From NCBI RefSeq assembly GCF_031199965.1, contig NZ_CP133605.1, forward strand, positions 1,210,501 to 1,274,500: 64,000 bases of DNA, in the 5' to 3' direction. The DNA comes from Paenibacillus sp. D2_2. GTDB taxonomy: Bacteria > Bacillota > Bacilli > Paenibacillales > Paenibacillaceae. The notes below the pieces were generated by a model, which worked only from the letters and a program-made list of their open reading frames with translations, was not told the DNA's origin and did no database searches. A program made the translations under genes and the position numbers. Below are positions 48,025 through 56,560 of this stretch, one piece after another; within the stretch, counting starts at the first letter, position 1, and each line of letters opens with the position of its first letter.

Positions 48025-48780
48025 ATGGTGAAATGTACCTTACCCAAGGAAGAGCTGTTCTACTTATGCATGCTGGTAGGCGCTGAGTCTCTGCTTGGAA
48101 TTGAAGATTTGCGAGGTAATCTGGATTCAGATGAACCTCGTAATAATTGGATAGCGGTTACAGAGCGATTGATACATAAGGGAATTTTATCATATGAGGG
48201 TGATTCCGAGCTTTTTATAGATTCTGATTATGCTGAATTGGTGTCAGTGTTGGCTTTTCCAGAGCAAGCATTCGCATGTTTGATAGAGGATGATGGGGAA
48301 ATAAGCTTGGAGTTCATTCATTCTCGCCATGGAAAATATACAAGGTTAAGAGGGGAAGAAAGTTGCGAGATAGAGCTTCTTCCGGAGAGGGATTGTTCTG
48401 AACTGCTTAAGGAACAGTTGCTGCTTAGTGATTGTATTGAGGAACTACAGTTTGATATACCAGCTGAAATTTTGAACTATGCGTTTGCTTTAGCTGGAAC
48501 AGGAGCCGTGAAGAGCTCTGCTATTATGCTGGAGCCGTATGGATTGAATTATGAATTAGCTGAGGAGCTTTCAAGGGCAGTACATGATGGAACCTTATGC
48601 CGGGTCGTTGCCGGCTATCGATTTAATCGTGATCAGCCTATTGAGGCTCTTTTTCATTGTGTGAGGACGGAGCAGGGAACCTGGATTACTTGTATGAGAC
48701 AGGACCGGGAGCAGGTCAGGTTATTTCGCCAGCGGCCGGAGGTGGCTTTGAAGCAAATCATTCAATTTCATGGGACGTAG
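48025..48780 (+). CDS. hypothetical protein of the type VII toxin operon
   Basis: 251 residues, acidic, cytoplasmic and mostly helical, with no signal or membrane segment. ATG 48025 is the first in-frame start; AAAAGGGTG lies about 14 bases upstream, closer to the out-of-frame ATG at 48018, so a small indel at the start is possible. The end (GTWITCMRQDREQVRLFRQRPEVALKQI) loosely recalls EspG-type secretion chaperones, but that resemblance is weak. It lies 14 bases upstream of the WXG-like/TNT toxin, so a chaperone or targeting role for that toxin is a reasonable inference. Confidence 0.65.
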   Translation: MVKCTLPKEELFYLCMLVGAESLLGIEDLRGNLDSDEPRNNWIAVTERLIHKGILSYEGDSELFIDSDYAELVSVLAFPEQAFACLIEDDGEISLEFIHSRHGKYTRLRGEESCEIELLPERDCSELLKEQLLLSDCIEELQFDIPAEILNYAFALAGTGAVKSSAIMLEPYGLNYELAEELSRAVHDGTLCRVVAGYRFNRDQPIEALFHCVRTEQGTWITCMRQDREQVRLFRQRPEVALKQIIQFHGT

Positions 48781-48794
48781 AAAGGAGAGCGCGC

Positions 48795-51044
48795 ATGGCG
48801 CAGAAGGTAAATCCCAATCAAGTGGAAGGATTAGCAGATAGACTTGGACGATTAAACCGGATGATAGAAGATCAGGTTACGAATATGTGCAAGGATGTAT
48901 CCAGAGTTGTGGGTGACACACGTTCCCAGTATTCGGAAGATTATGTTGGTAGAGCCGCAGCAGAAGTAGAGTACTTGATTCAAGAGATTCAGAAGCTGGC
49001 GCTAGCGATTGATGATAAGTTGCGAATCAAGGAGAAGACCCTGAGATGGGCGGCGGGTGAATATATTGAACGTGAGAAGGAAGCGATTCGGCAAATTGAG
49101 GAAATGCAGCAGAAGAAAATTCCACTTGTTCTGAATCGAGAAGCTCTATTCCAAGAGAAGAATCATAGTTTATCTCCGTTTGGGGCTTTTCCCGTATATC
49201 CATTCGTATTAGCTGCTTCAATTTCACTACCGGTATATATTTCACCTTTGTCGGGAGAATTAAGCTTAAGTCCAGAGAAGTATAGCGAAGAAGTGCTGAG
49301 GCTGCAGCAGCGATTGAAGGAGCTAGGCTATGAAGTAGAGGCTCATGGATACTTCGATGAACAGACGCTAAAGGCGGTCAATCAGTTCAAAGATAATTAT
49401 GGACTAGAGAACCAAAGAAGTGTAGCAGGCGTTGTAGACGATCAGATGTGGCGTTATTTGTTCGGAAGTTTGAATGGGATCCTGACAATGGACTCAGGAG
49501 TTTATTCAGATCCAGTTAAGATGGTGCAGAACCGTCTCAAGGAACTAGGCTTTGATATTGAGGCAACAGGCTACTATGATGAACAAACTCAGCGGGCGAT
49601 GGACGGATTCCTGGAGATCTACGGGAAGGATCTGACCGAGGCAGACGGAGTCATCGGGGTACAGACGTGGAATGCACTATTTAATATCGAGGTAGCACAA
49701 GTAAGTAGTGAGCCACAGTATATGTTAATGCCAGCTGATCCTAAAAATTATAGTCACGCAGACGTATTAAACCGTGATGATCCGGAAGCGCAAAAAAGGC
49801 TCGAACAGACGTATTGGGGCACGTTATCGAAGGAAGAGCAGGATCGGCGGTACCGAGAGATCAAAGCGGAAATGGATGCGATCGATAAGAAATGGGCAGA
49901 TAAAATGCGTCAAGCTCAGAGCGGAATCGGAAACCCATTCTTCGCTAATCTGTTTACAGGCACCTCAAATATCGTTGTTAATACTATTGATACCGCTTCG
50001 GCAGGATTACCGGAGTTGATTACCGAATGGATAATGGGACCGATGCCAGAAGGATATGTCGACCCGTTAGATGATCCATACGGCAAAAAGGCCGGAGAAA
50101 TTACAGGCAATATAGTCGGCTTCTTCCTACCATTTAAGTATTTAAAGGCGGTCAAGACACCGGCTGTTTTAGCAAAACTGTCACCAACCTTGCTACGCTC
50201 AATTACGGCTGAAGCTATATTTAGCGGAGTGACTGAAGTGTCTGATTCCGTAACAGATTTCCGAAAAGATGGCGACCAGAGCCTGGGAGAGCGATTATTC
50301 AATATTGCATTCAACTCTTCAGCAGCGGGCGTTGGTGATGTGGCATTTACTTACGCGTTCAAGACAATATCCGGCATGCTGAAAAGTTCAGGCGCCCAAA
50401 AAATTCTTGAGTTTATTAAGCCGAAGAAAACAGATGTTATAGAGAACCCGTCCGGGAAAGACTGGGAAGCGTACTTCAAAGATAAATATGGGGATGGGAA
50501 AGTTACTTGGGAGACTAGAGGGACGGGAGAAGTTACGGCTAAGATCATAAGTGAGGTAGACAGAGCTAAACTATCTAGTTGGAAGTACCCTCCAAGTGAT
50601 GAGTTGTATTTGGAATACAAAGAAGTATACGATAACCCAAGATACTATAATCAGGAAACTGGTGATATTAATTGGCCTGGTACAAAAGGTGACCCTAACA
50701 TAGATGGTTTTGTAAATGGAGAGTTTAAAATCGAAACACTTCAATCAGGGACTATAATAGATAGATATGGAAGCAATGCAAGCGGGCAATATTTTTCTCC
50801 TGCAGGTTCAAGCTATGGAAGTAGAGCTTTACCTCCACACATGAAGTTGCAGCCATACACTAAATATATCATAGTAAAGCCGTTTCAAGTCAGATCTGGT
50901 AAGATCGCTCCATGGTTTGATGAAGTTGGTGAAGGTGTTCAGTATTATTCCCAAATAGAGATAGTAGATGATTATGGCACTTCGGTAAAAGCTACCGTAC
51001 AGAATCTGCTCGATCTTGGTTACATCAAGATATTTATTGAATAA
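48795..51044 (+). CDS. type VII-type polymorphic toxin with TNT (NADase) domain
   Basis: 749 residues. Residues 1-105 form a WXG100-like helical export domain. Two peptidoglycan-binding-like repeats follow at about 160-226 (VLRLQQRLKELGYEVEAHGYFDEQTL) and 236-300 (MVQNRLKELGFDIEATGYYDEQT), each ending in an MW/TW-x-L motif. A pretoxin region with hydrophobic stretches (ITGNIVGFFLPFKYLKAV) comes next, then a C-terminal TNT domain at about 625-749 (GTIIDRYGS, FSPAGSSYGSRALPP, SGKIAPWFDEVGEGVQYYS). TNT domains are NAD+/NADP+ glycohydrolases. ATG 48795 has AAAGGAGAG upstream. The immunity gene follows 18 bases later. Intact, unlike the related toxin at 527. Confidence 0.88.
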   Translation: MAQKVNPNQVEGLADRLGRLNRMIEDQVTNMCKDVSRVVGDTRSQYSEDYVGRAAAEVEYLIQEIQKLALAIDDKLRIKEKTLRWAAGEYIEREKEAIRQIEEMQQKKIPLVLNREALFQEKNHSLSPFGAFPVYPFVLAASISLPVYISPLSGELSLSPEKYSEEVLRLQQRLKELGYEVEAHGYFDEQTLKAVNQFKDNYGLENQRSVAGVVDDQMWRYLFGSLNGILTMDSGVYSDPVKMVQNRLKELGFDIEATGYYDEQTQRAMDGFLEIYGKDLTEADGVIGVQTWNALFNIEVAQVSSEPQYMLMPADPKNYSHADVLNRDDPEAQKRLEQTYWGTLSKEEQDRRYREIKAEMDAIDKKWADKMRQAQSGIGNPFFANLFTGTSNIVVNTIDTASAGLPELITEWIMGPMPEGYVDPLDDPYGKKAGEITGNIVGFFLPFKYLKAVKTPAVLAKLSPTLLRSITAEAIFSGVTEVSDSVTDFRKDGDQSLGERLFNIAFNSSAAGVGDVAFTYAFKTISGMLKSSGAQKILEFIKPKKTDVIENPSGKDWEAYFKDKYGDGKVTWETRGTGEVTAKIISEVDRAKLSSWKYPPSDELYLEYKEVYDNPRYYNQETGDINWPGTKGDPNIDGFVNGEFKIETLQSGTIIDRYGSNASGQYFSPAGSSYGSRALPPHMKLQPYTKYIIVKPFQVRSGKIAPWFDEVGEGVQYYSQIEIVDDYGTSVKATVQNLLDLGYIKIFIE

Positions 51045-51062
51045 AGTAGAAGGGTGATTTTA

Positions 51063-51668
51063 ATGGATAGGTATCAATTGCAGCATATTTGTAAAGAATT
51101 GGGTATGGAAATTAGCATTAATGAAAAAGTTATACAAGAAGAGAAAGGGTATTATGAAAATTATAGCCTAATAGAATATGATGAATTAAGTTGGTATTAT
51201 TCTGAAATGAACTTTGAAAAAAGGCCACTACCAGAAAAAGAAGACATAAAAAAGTTTATAGATGAAAAGGACGCCATCAAATATTTTTTTCTTAAAATTC
51301 TAAGGAAGTTTTATTTCAAAAAAAATCATACACCGCACAATCCAATTAATAATACTCATTCGATCGACGACATTAAGGGTTACTTTCAGAGTCTAGGTAT
51401 CGAAGATGATTGTTATAGTTTTAGTGTGATTAAGCCACAAGAGGTATATGCAGAAATTGTTGATGATAAAATAATGGTGAGTTACATCGATACAAAAAAA
51501 CAAAAGAGATTTACGACATTGCCACTAGATATAGAGAGAGGAATTTTTGTAATATACAGACTGACATATTCCTTACATTTACTAAAGATAATAGAAAGGA
51601 AGTATATCCAAAGTAACATTCTGACAGAAAGATTTACGGATAATGATATAGAATTATTTATTAAGTGA
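51063..51668 (+). CDS. candidate immunity protein for the TNT toxin
   Basis: 201 residues, AT-rich, cytoplasmic and charged, with no membrane segment. It begins at ATG 51063, 18 bases after the toxin, with GAAGGGTG upstream; the GTG at 51054 is an alternative start. Position makes it the immunity factor for the NADase. I do not recognise an IFT-type signature by eye. Its last residues (DNDIELFIK) recur, degraded, at the end of a remnant near 53165, and the sequence after the stop is also shared. Confidence 0.75.
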   Translation: MDRYQLQHICKELGMEISINEKVIQEEKGYYENYSLIEYDELSWYYSEMNFEKRPLPEKEDIKKFIDEKDAIKYFFLKILRKFYFKKNHTPHNPINNTHSIDDIKGYFQSLGIEDDCYSFSVIKPQEVYAEIVDDKIMVSYIDTKKQKRFTTLPLDIERGIFVIYRLTYSLHLLKIIERKYIQSNILTERFTDNDIELFIK

Positions 51669-51710
51669 ATCAATTCATAAATGATTTTGCCAGCTAGCCG
51701 CCCGTGAAAA

Positions 51711-51891
51711 ATGATTGTTTATATAAAAGAGGCTGGAGAGATGACATGGCAGGAAGCAAAGGGAATAATTGATAAAGAATGGATAAGAAAGGGCTAGTAT
51801 AGTTACTGGTTTTGAGACAAAATTTACTACTAAAAATTATACTTTAGTCAATTTTATTAAAAGATTAAGAACTGGAGAAAATAATGTTTGA
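51711..51891 (+). pseudogene. small broken reading frame after the immunity gene
   Basis: ATG 51711 opens a frame (EMTWQEAKGIIDKEWIRKG) that stops at 51795; the continuation SIVTGFETKFTTKNYTLVNF lies in another frame up to TGA 51889. Two extra G in the AAGGGC run would join them into a protein of about 60 residues. It is not recognised and is probably a degraded small cassette gene. Confidence 0.4.
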
Positions 51892-52032
51892 GGAATAATT
51901 AAGCCAAGTAAATCCAACTGTTATAGCCTCCTGCTTAAATTGACTCGCCCTATGTTTCTGTATACCGAATAGTTCATAGATTCAACATTCCTAAAATTTT
52001 ATAACTTAATATTTTTTTGCCGTTACTACGAG

Positions 52033-52080
52033 CAGGTCAATCATGGTCAGTCAGATACTACTGTGATTGACCTGTTATTA
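52033..52080 (+). terminator. terminator-like hairpin related to the one at 2716
   Basis: CAGGTCAATCA (52033-52043) pairs with TGATTGACCTG (52064-52074), followed by TTATTAGTTA. The arms and flanks resemble the hairpin behind the first toxin module. Confidence 0.65.
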
Positions 52081-52151
52081 GTTATGTTTAATTACGTTTA
52101 CAACCCCAAAACTCTATTCATGAGAAGTGAAGTAGGAGAACCTGATTCTAA

Positions 52152-52547
52152 ATATGGACGAATACACTATGGCACTTGAAAATATCAGATGTATCGCTCG
52201 TAATCGGGTGTGCATTTGATAAAGGTAGATTTAGGTATGCTCAAAATTTTGTTCTAAGTTTAGGAGGATTCTAAAGTGTCGTTAATAAGGCTGTAGAGGC
52301 ATCTAATGGTAATCCACGAATTTTGGAGGATCTTTTAGGTTTAGATCCGAGTTATTTAGGAAAACATCCAATCATATTGGAGATAAATAATCCATCTAAT
52401 ATTAGGATTCCATCAGGAAATGAAGTAGGTGCATGGCCTGAATACTGGATTCCAGGTGGATACACGAGTGGTGGTGTTCCAGAGGCTGTGGTCGATCAGA
52501 TTCCATCAGGAGGATATACAATATCTGATGTTTATCCTAAACAGTAA
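52152..52547 (+). pseudogene. displaced C-terminal toxin cassette
   Basis: The fragment has no export domain. Frame 52275-52547 encodes VVNKAVEASNGNPRILEDLL and SGNEVGAWPEYWIPGGYTSG followed by GVPEAVVDQIP, the tail style of many polymorphic-toxin C-termini. An in-frame TAA at 52272 separates it from a possible upstream part (DKGRFRYAQNFVLSLGGF). The next gene looks like its immunity partner. Such promoterless toxin tips kept downstream of a full toxin gene are used as alternative cassettes in other polymorphic-toxin loci. I cannot assign the enzymatic family. Confidence 0.6.
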
Positions 52548-52568
52548 ATTTGAAGGAAGGAATTATTT

Positions 52569-52904
52569 ATGGAGAGAATACACCAGGGAAATGGTTTTGC
52601 CATTATCGAGAAGGGTGATAAAATTCAAATTACGTGGCCGCAAGGCCCATATGGGCACCCTGTTTTTTACGATATTTCAAAAGAAAATATGGAGAAAGCA
52701 CTAAAGTCAGACCAGGATGCTTATAAAGTAATGGTTTATGCAGAGACGGGAAATTGGCCTTTAGAAAAAGACGAACAGATGGAAAAAAGAAAAGCGTTTA
52801 TTAGACGTTTTCCCGAACTATTGATAAAAGTACCCGAGAATCAAGATTTATTTGATGAAGAAGAATTAAAAATATTGCTTCAACAAATAAATGAAGGATT
52901 ATAA
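52569..52904 (+). CDS. candidate immunity protein of the displaced cassette
   Basis: 111 residues, acidic and soluble. It opens MERIHQGNGFAIIEKGDKIQ and includes WPQGPYGHPVFYDISKENMEKAL. ATG 52569 has GAAGGAAGG upstream and lies 21 bases after the toxin tip. I cannot name an Imm family. It is intact although its toxin is truncated, which is what selection for protection against sister cells would leave. Confidence 0.7.
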   Translation: MERIHQGNGFAIIEKGDKIQITWPQGPYGHPVFYDISKENMEKALKSDQDAYKVMVYAETGNWPLEKDEQMEKRKAFIRRFPELLIKVPENQDLFDEEELKILLQQINEGL

Positions 52905-52916
52905 AAGGATGAGTGC

Positions 52917-53099
52917 ATGTTAGTCTACTCTTATTCTATGAAATTCTAAGATGCATGTGGTATCACAGAGATTGAAGCAAGGTATACTTATGAAGTGAAA
53001 ACTTATAATAAGGATGAGTATTATCTCTATGTCGATATAAAGGAAATTGATGAAATAATACAAATATTAAAGCCGTTATCTCAATATGCAAAAAAGTAA
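52917..53099 (+). pseudogene. small immunity-like gene with an in-frame stop
   Basis: ATG 52917 (AAGGATGAG upstream) opens MLVYSYSMKF, hits TAA at 52947 in the same frame, and continues as GITEIEARYTYEVKTYNKDE and EIDEIIQILKPLSQYAKK to TAA 53097. It is about 60 residues if read through, and starts 12 bases after the previous immunity gene. Function inferred only from context. Confidence 0.45.
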
Positions 53100-53251
53100 T
53101 AAATACCTCATGCAAAGAGTTCTCAATCTTTAATAACTAATGAAGATATAGAAATATTAATTTAGTGAATCATTCATAAATGGTTTTTTCCAAAGGTGTC
53201 TGTTAATCGACAAAATACAACGCGAGCTACCCGCCCATGTTGTATTTTTTT
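53100..53251 (+). other. immunity-gene tail remnant and terminator
   Basis: 53110-53165 encodes QSLITNEDIEILI, a degraded match to the end of the TNT immunity protein (DNDIELFIK). The bases after it (GTGAATCATTCATAAATGGTTTT) resemble those after 51668. A terminator hairpin (AATACAAC with GTTGTATT, then TTTTT) ends at 53251. The remaining 235 bases before the next gene are AT-rich promoter sequence. Confidence 0.55.
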
Positions 53252-53486
53252 GTGAGACGACACATAGAAAATAATATTAATCTACTAATCGAAAAGTATC
53301 ATATTCCGTACAATAACGAGTCTTTTTTCATAAGTTTTCAGAAAATTATTAGTTTTATAGTCCTAAATAAGGGTAATTTACCCATATAAGGTATTGTCTG
53401 AATATAGTGTTAATTGTATAATAGCAGACAAACAGTAAGGTAAAATTTACTAGTTAATAGAAAATAATTCATTGGCAGGTGGAAAT

Positions 53487-54860
53487 ATGAAATTACTAGT
53501 GGTGGCCGGTGGATTTCATAGGATGGTACGGGACAATTTTCCGAAGAAAATTGATTTTTTCAATTCAGAAGGTTTAGAGCTGGGTGATCTGAAGGAATTT
53601 GTTCTTGAAGAGATGCCTAAGGTGGATTCAGTGTTGATCACTGACGAAGCCTTCTCGTATAGGCTTGGGCAAGATCGAGAGCATTTGGCTTATTTTTTGG
53701 AATGGGTGAAGGACGGTCCACGTTCGGAAATTCCGGTAATCGTCATTACAAGGGATCGTATGAAAGTGAATGATCTCGCCTCGCTATCCTCCCGGTATAC
53801 CAATCTAAGAATCGTAACTATCGACAAAATTCGAATCCCATGGAACGTTATTCAGTTTGAATTAGAAGCAACCAGCAAGAAACAATCCTCGCAAATACAT
53901 AACGATTCAAAACCTGTAAGTAAGAATCAGACCCCGGTACAAGCTGATTCCGAAACTAACGTAAGAAGATCTTTCTTTGACCGTTTTCGGTCGAAGCCGG
54001 AAAGCGAAACTAAGCTTGAGGGTACAGATCGATTAAGCAAAGACTTGGCCAACATTAGCCGAGGAATTAGTCGGATTATCGCCGTCACCGGACACCGCGG
54101 AAGCGGGGTGACCAGTACGATTGTGAATTTGGCTCATGAAGCTGCCAAGCGAGGGCTAAGCACGATCATCATCGACATGGATACTGAGTATAGAAGTATG
54201 AATATGTACTTTGACCGTTTCCACGAAAGAACCAATAAAGAAGAACAAATGAGCGCTTCGCTCATCCACACACTTGCCAGACCTCAGGATTATATGACAA
54301 CCGCTTTTAATATCAAAGACAACTTATGGCTTACCTCTCTAGGCTACTCCTTTCATGATCGCAAACTAATAGAGCAATTTTACAATAATGAGAAGTTAAT
54401 AGGCTTAATCTCAGTACTGCGAAGTAGATTCAATCTCGTCTTATTGGATATACCGCTCGATTTGTTCCGCCATTTTAAAGAGACGATGATCCATATCGAC
54501 GTGTTCGGTTTATGCGTGCCTAACAATTTGCATGCCGTATTGAGCACAATTCGTAATGTGGAAGTAGTGCTCGATCAAGAAAAGGCTACCTATCTAAATG
54601 CCAAGGCGAAGGTGATTGTTACTCAGTATAATGATCGTTCCAGATTTCAGGATCAATTATTTACACCTGATAAAGTGAGTGAGGTGTTAACTTCCGGATT
54701 GAGCGAGTACTTCCGCTATGACATGAGGATGGCGGGCGCTGTCCCTTACAATTCCGGATTCGACTCCCAGATTGAGACGGATGTTCCATTGACCAATACA
54801 GGCGCTGAATTTGAGAGAGCATTCGGTCAGATGCTTCTTAGATTAATGGAGGGTGCATAA
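53487..54860 (+). CDS. CpaE/MinD-like protein with degenerate P-loop
   Basis: 457 residues, the first gene of the pilus/T7 operon. The N-terminal 120 residues resemble a receiver-like CpaE domain (KLLVVAGGFHRMVRDNF, VIVITRDRMKVNDLA). A Ser/Gln-rich linker follows, then a MinD/ParA-type domain (IIAVTGHRGSGVTSTIVNLAHEAAKRGLSTIIIDMDTEYRS). The P-loop is GHRGSGVTS, with Val where the ATP-binding Lys should be and without the deviant KGG start, so ATP hydrolysis is doubtful. ATG 53487 follows GGTGG. In Tad systems CpaE/TadZ localises the pilus machine at the membrane. Confidence 0.8.
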   Translation: MKLLVVAGGFHRMVRDNFPKKIDFFNSEGLELGDLKEFVLEEMPKVDSVLITDEAFSYRLGQDREHLAYFLEWVKDGPRSEIPVIVITRDRMKVNDLASLSSRYTNLRIVTIDKIRIPWNVIQFELEATSKKQSSQIHNDSKPVSKNQTPVQADSETNVRRSFFDRFRSKPESETKLEGTDRLSKDLANISRGISRIIAVTGHRGSGVTSTIVNLAHEAAKRGLSTIIIDMDTEYRSMNMYFDRFHERTNKEEQMSASLIHTLARPQDYMTTAFNIKDNLWLTSLGYSFHDRKLIEQFYNNEKLIGLISVLRSRFNLVLLDIPLDLFRHFKETMIHIDVFGLCVPNNLHAVLSTIRNVEVVLDQEKATYLNAKAKVIVTQYNDRSRFQDQLFTPDKVSEVLTSGLSEYFRYDMRMAGAVPYNSGFDSQIETDVPLTNTGAEFERAFGQMLLRLMEGA

Positions 54861-54864
54861 CACT

Positions 54865-55740
54865 ATGGATTTAAAGACGGTAAAGAGCGTATCCCCGAAC
54901 AGAAAATTGTTCAAGAAAATTTTGGCGTTATCACTCAGCATCCTAATCATCATCGTCTCTTTTGTTGCGCTAAACAATGCCAACCAAGCGGCAAAAGACA
55001 CGGTGGAGGTTCTCAGGATAGATCAATCTGGCGGGATTCCCGCTTATGTTGCCATAACTGAGAAGCAAATCAAGAAGTACTCTATCATTCGGAAGGAATA
55101 TTCCGAAGACATGATTCTTGCAGAGGATAAAGACTCCATAGTAGACAAGTTCACGAAATACTACTTACGGAATGACAGTATTCTGTACAAAGATCAATTC
55201 ATGGATGAGAAGCCGCAGCAGAATGAATGGCTGTATGAAATGGAGGATGAGCATGAGGTGCTCACTTTGCCTTATAACTTCCTCGAAGCAGGTGGAGATA
55301 TCCTCATGCCTGGAGATCGGGTCAGAATCCGTGTTTCCTATGAGCAGCAAGAGGATGCCTCATCCGGTAATCCCAATGTAGGATACTCGTCCCGAGGATC
55401 TAAGATGAGAACCGAGATTTTGTTTGGTAGTATCGAGATTCGCGACATGCTCAATTCAAGTAGCCATTCGATTTATGAAGTTTACAAAGAGGTACTTAAG
55501 CTTAGTGAAGATAAACGACAAGAAGTGATGAAAAGCAATGATTTTCTTAAGAGCATTCAACCAAAATCATTGTTGCTTGAAGGAACCAAGGAGCAGATCG
55601 ATAACTTTGCCAAGTACAACGGATATGAGGGCAAGAAGTATCTGATCACAATACTTAGCCGCAAGAACAGTCAGGTGATTCTCGATCAATTGCCTACCTT
55701 GCAAAGGGAGGTAGAGTCATGGATCAAACCGAAAAACTAA
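54865..55740 (+). CDS. CpaB/RcpC-like pilus assembly protein
   Basis: 291 residues. One N-terminal membrane helix (ILALSLSILIIIVSFVALN) is followed by an SAF-like extracytoplasmic domain (GIPAYVAITEKQIKKYSII, LRNDSILYKDQF, ILMPGDRVRIRVSYE) as in CpaB/RcpC. ATG 54865 lies ten bases after GGAGGGTG; an alternative GTG at 54853 overlaps the preceding gene. It overlaps the next gene by 22 bases. In Gram-negative Tad systems CpaB works with the secretin. No secretin exists here, so it may line the cell-wall side of the apparatus. Confidence 0.78.
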   Translation: MDLKTVKSVSPNRKLFKKILALSLSILIIIVSFVALNNANQAAKDTVEVLRIDQSGGIPAYVAITEKQIKKYSIIRKEYSEDMILAEDKDSIVDKFTKYYLRNDSILYKDQFMDEKPQQNEWLYEMEDEHEVLTLPYNFLEAGGDILMPGDRVRIRVSYEQQEDASSGNPNVGYSSRGSKMRTEILFGSIEIRDMLNSSSHSIYEVYKEVLKLSEDKRQEVMKSNDFLKSIQPKSLLLEGTKEQIDNFAKYNGYEGKKYLITILSRKNSQVILDQLPTLQREVESWIKPKN

Positions 55741-56546
55741 GCCTTGATCATGTACTGGATAAAATATCTCCGAAAGAATATATGGGTTCCGAATTCCAGG
55801 AAAGCAAGCTCATTTATAGCGTGATCGGATTTATACCGGCTTGTGATATGGTCGATAATGCGCTCGTTATAAGTAATTTGGGTTATATGCTCGCTCAGAA
55901 GGGCTTAAATACCTGCATTCTGGATCTGAAGGTCTTCAATCCTAATCTGTATCACTATCTGGATGCAAAGCCAAATAAGAAAGGTAGCGGCCTGATTCGA
56001 GTATTGAAGAGCGATAAGGTGGATTTCCGGGAAGAGATTCAGGCGACCAAGTACGAAAGGTTATACCTACTATCCCCTAGTCCGCATGATCTGATTGAGG
56101 AATATCTGGATTTTGAATTTGATCATTTGGAACAGGTTATTAACACGCTGAAGAGCATGTTCGATATCGTGCTGGTGGATATTCCGAACAACCCGCCTCT
56201 GGAGTTCTGCCTTGGAGCGATGAAGTTTTCCCATATCGGGTTCTTTACTTCCACAGAGAGGATAGAAGCAACTAGCAATATGATCCGCTTGCTTGACTTT
56301 GCTTCATCGATTGGAATTAGCACAGCCAAGTTCACGAGCGTTATCCTCATGAACATCCAGGATATTAACTATGATCATAAGGCGATTAAAGAATTCGGTC
56401 TAAATATTGTCGCTGCGCTACCTTTTGTAAAAGCTGCTTACGCCTATTCTCTCGAAGGCAAGCTGTATGTAAGGGATAATCCTCTGATTAATAGGTACTT
56501 TCTCAAGCAAATGAGGCGCCTAACGGATATCCTCTGTAACCAGTAA
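55719..56546 (+). CDS. second CpaE/MinD-like protein, P-loop lost
   Basis: A 275-residue MinD/ParA-fold protein. The usual P-loop position reads SVIGFIPACDMVDNALVISN with no GKT/S at all, while the following VISNLGYMLAQKGLNTCILDL and FDIVLVDIPNNPP strands are kept. It therefore probably binds no ATP and acts as a structural partner of the protein at 53487. ATG 55719 has GGGAGGT upstream inside the CpaB gene, giving tight coupling. Confidence 0.72.
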   Translation: MDQTEKLSLDHVLDKISPKEYMGSEFQESKLIYSVIGFIPACDMVDNALVISNLGYMLAQKGLNTCILDLKVFNPNLYHYLDAKPNKKGSGLIRVLKSDKVDFREEIQATKYERLYLLSPSPHDLIEEYLDFEFDHLEQVINTLKSMFDIVLVDIPNNPPLEFCLGAMKFSHIGFFTSTERIEATSNMIRLLDFASSIGISTAKFTSVILMNIQDINYDHKAIKEFGLNIVAALPFVKAAYAYSLEGKLYVRDNPLINRYFLKQMRRLTDILCNQ

Positions 56547-56560
56547 GGAGGGAGAGACGA

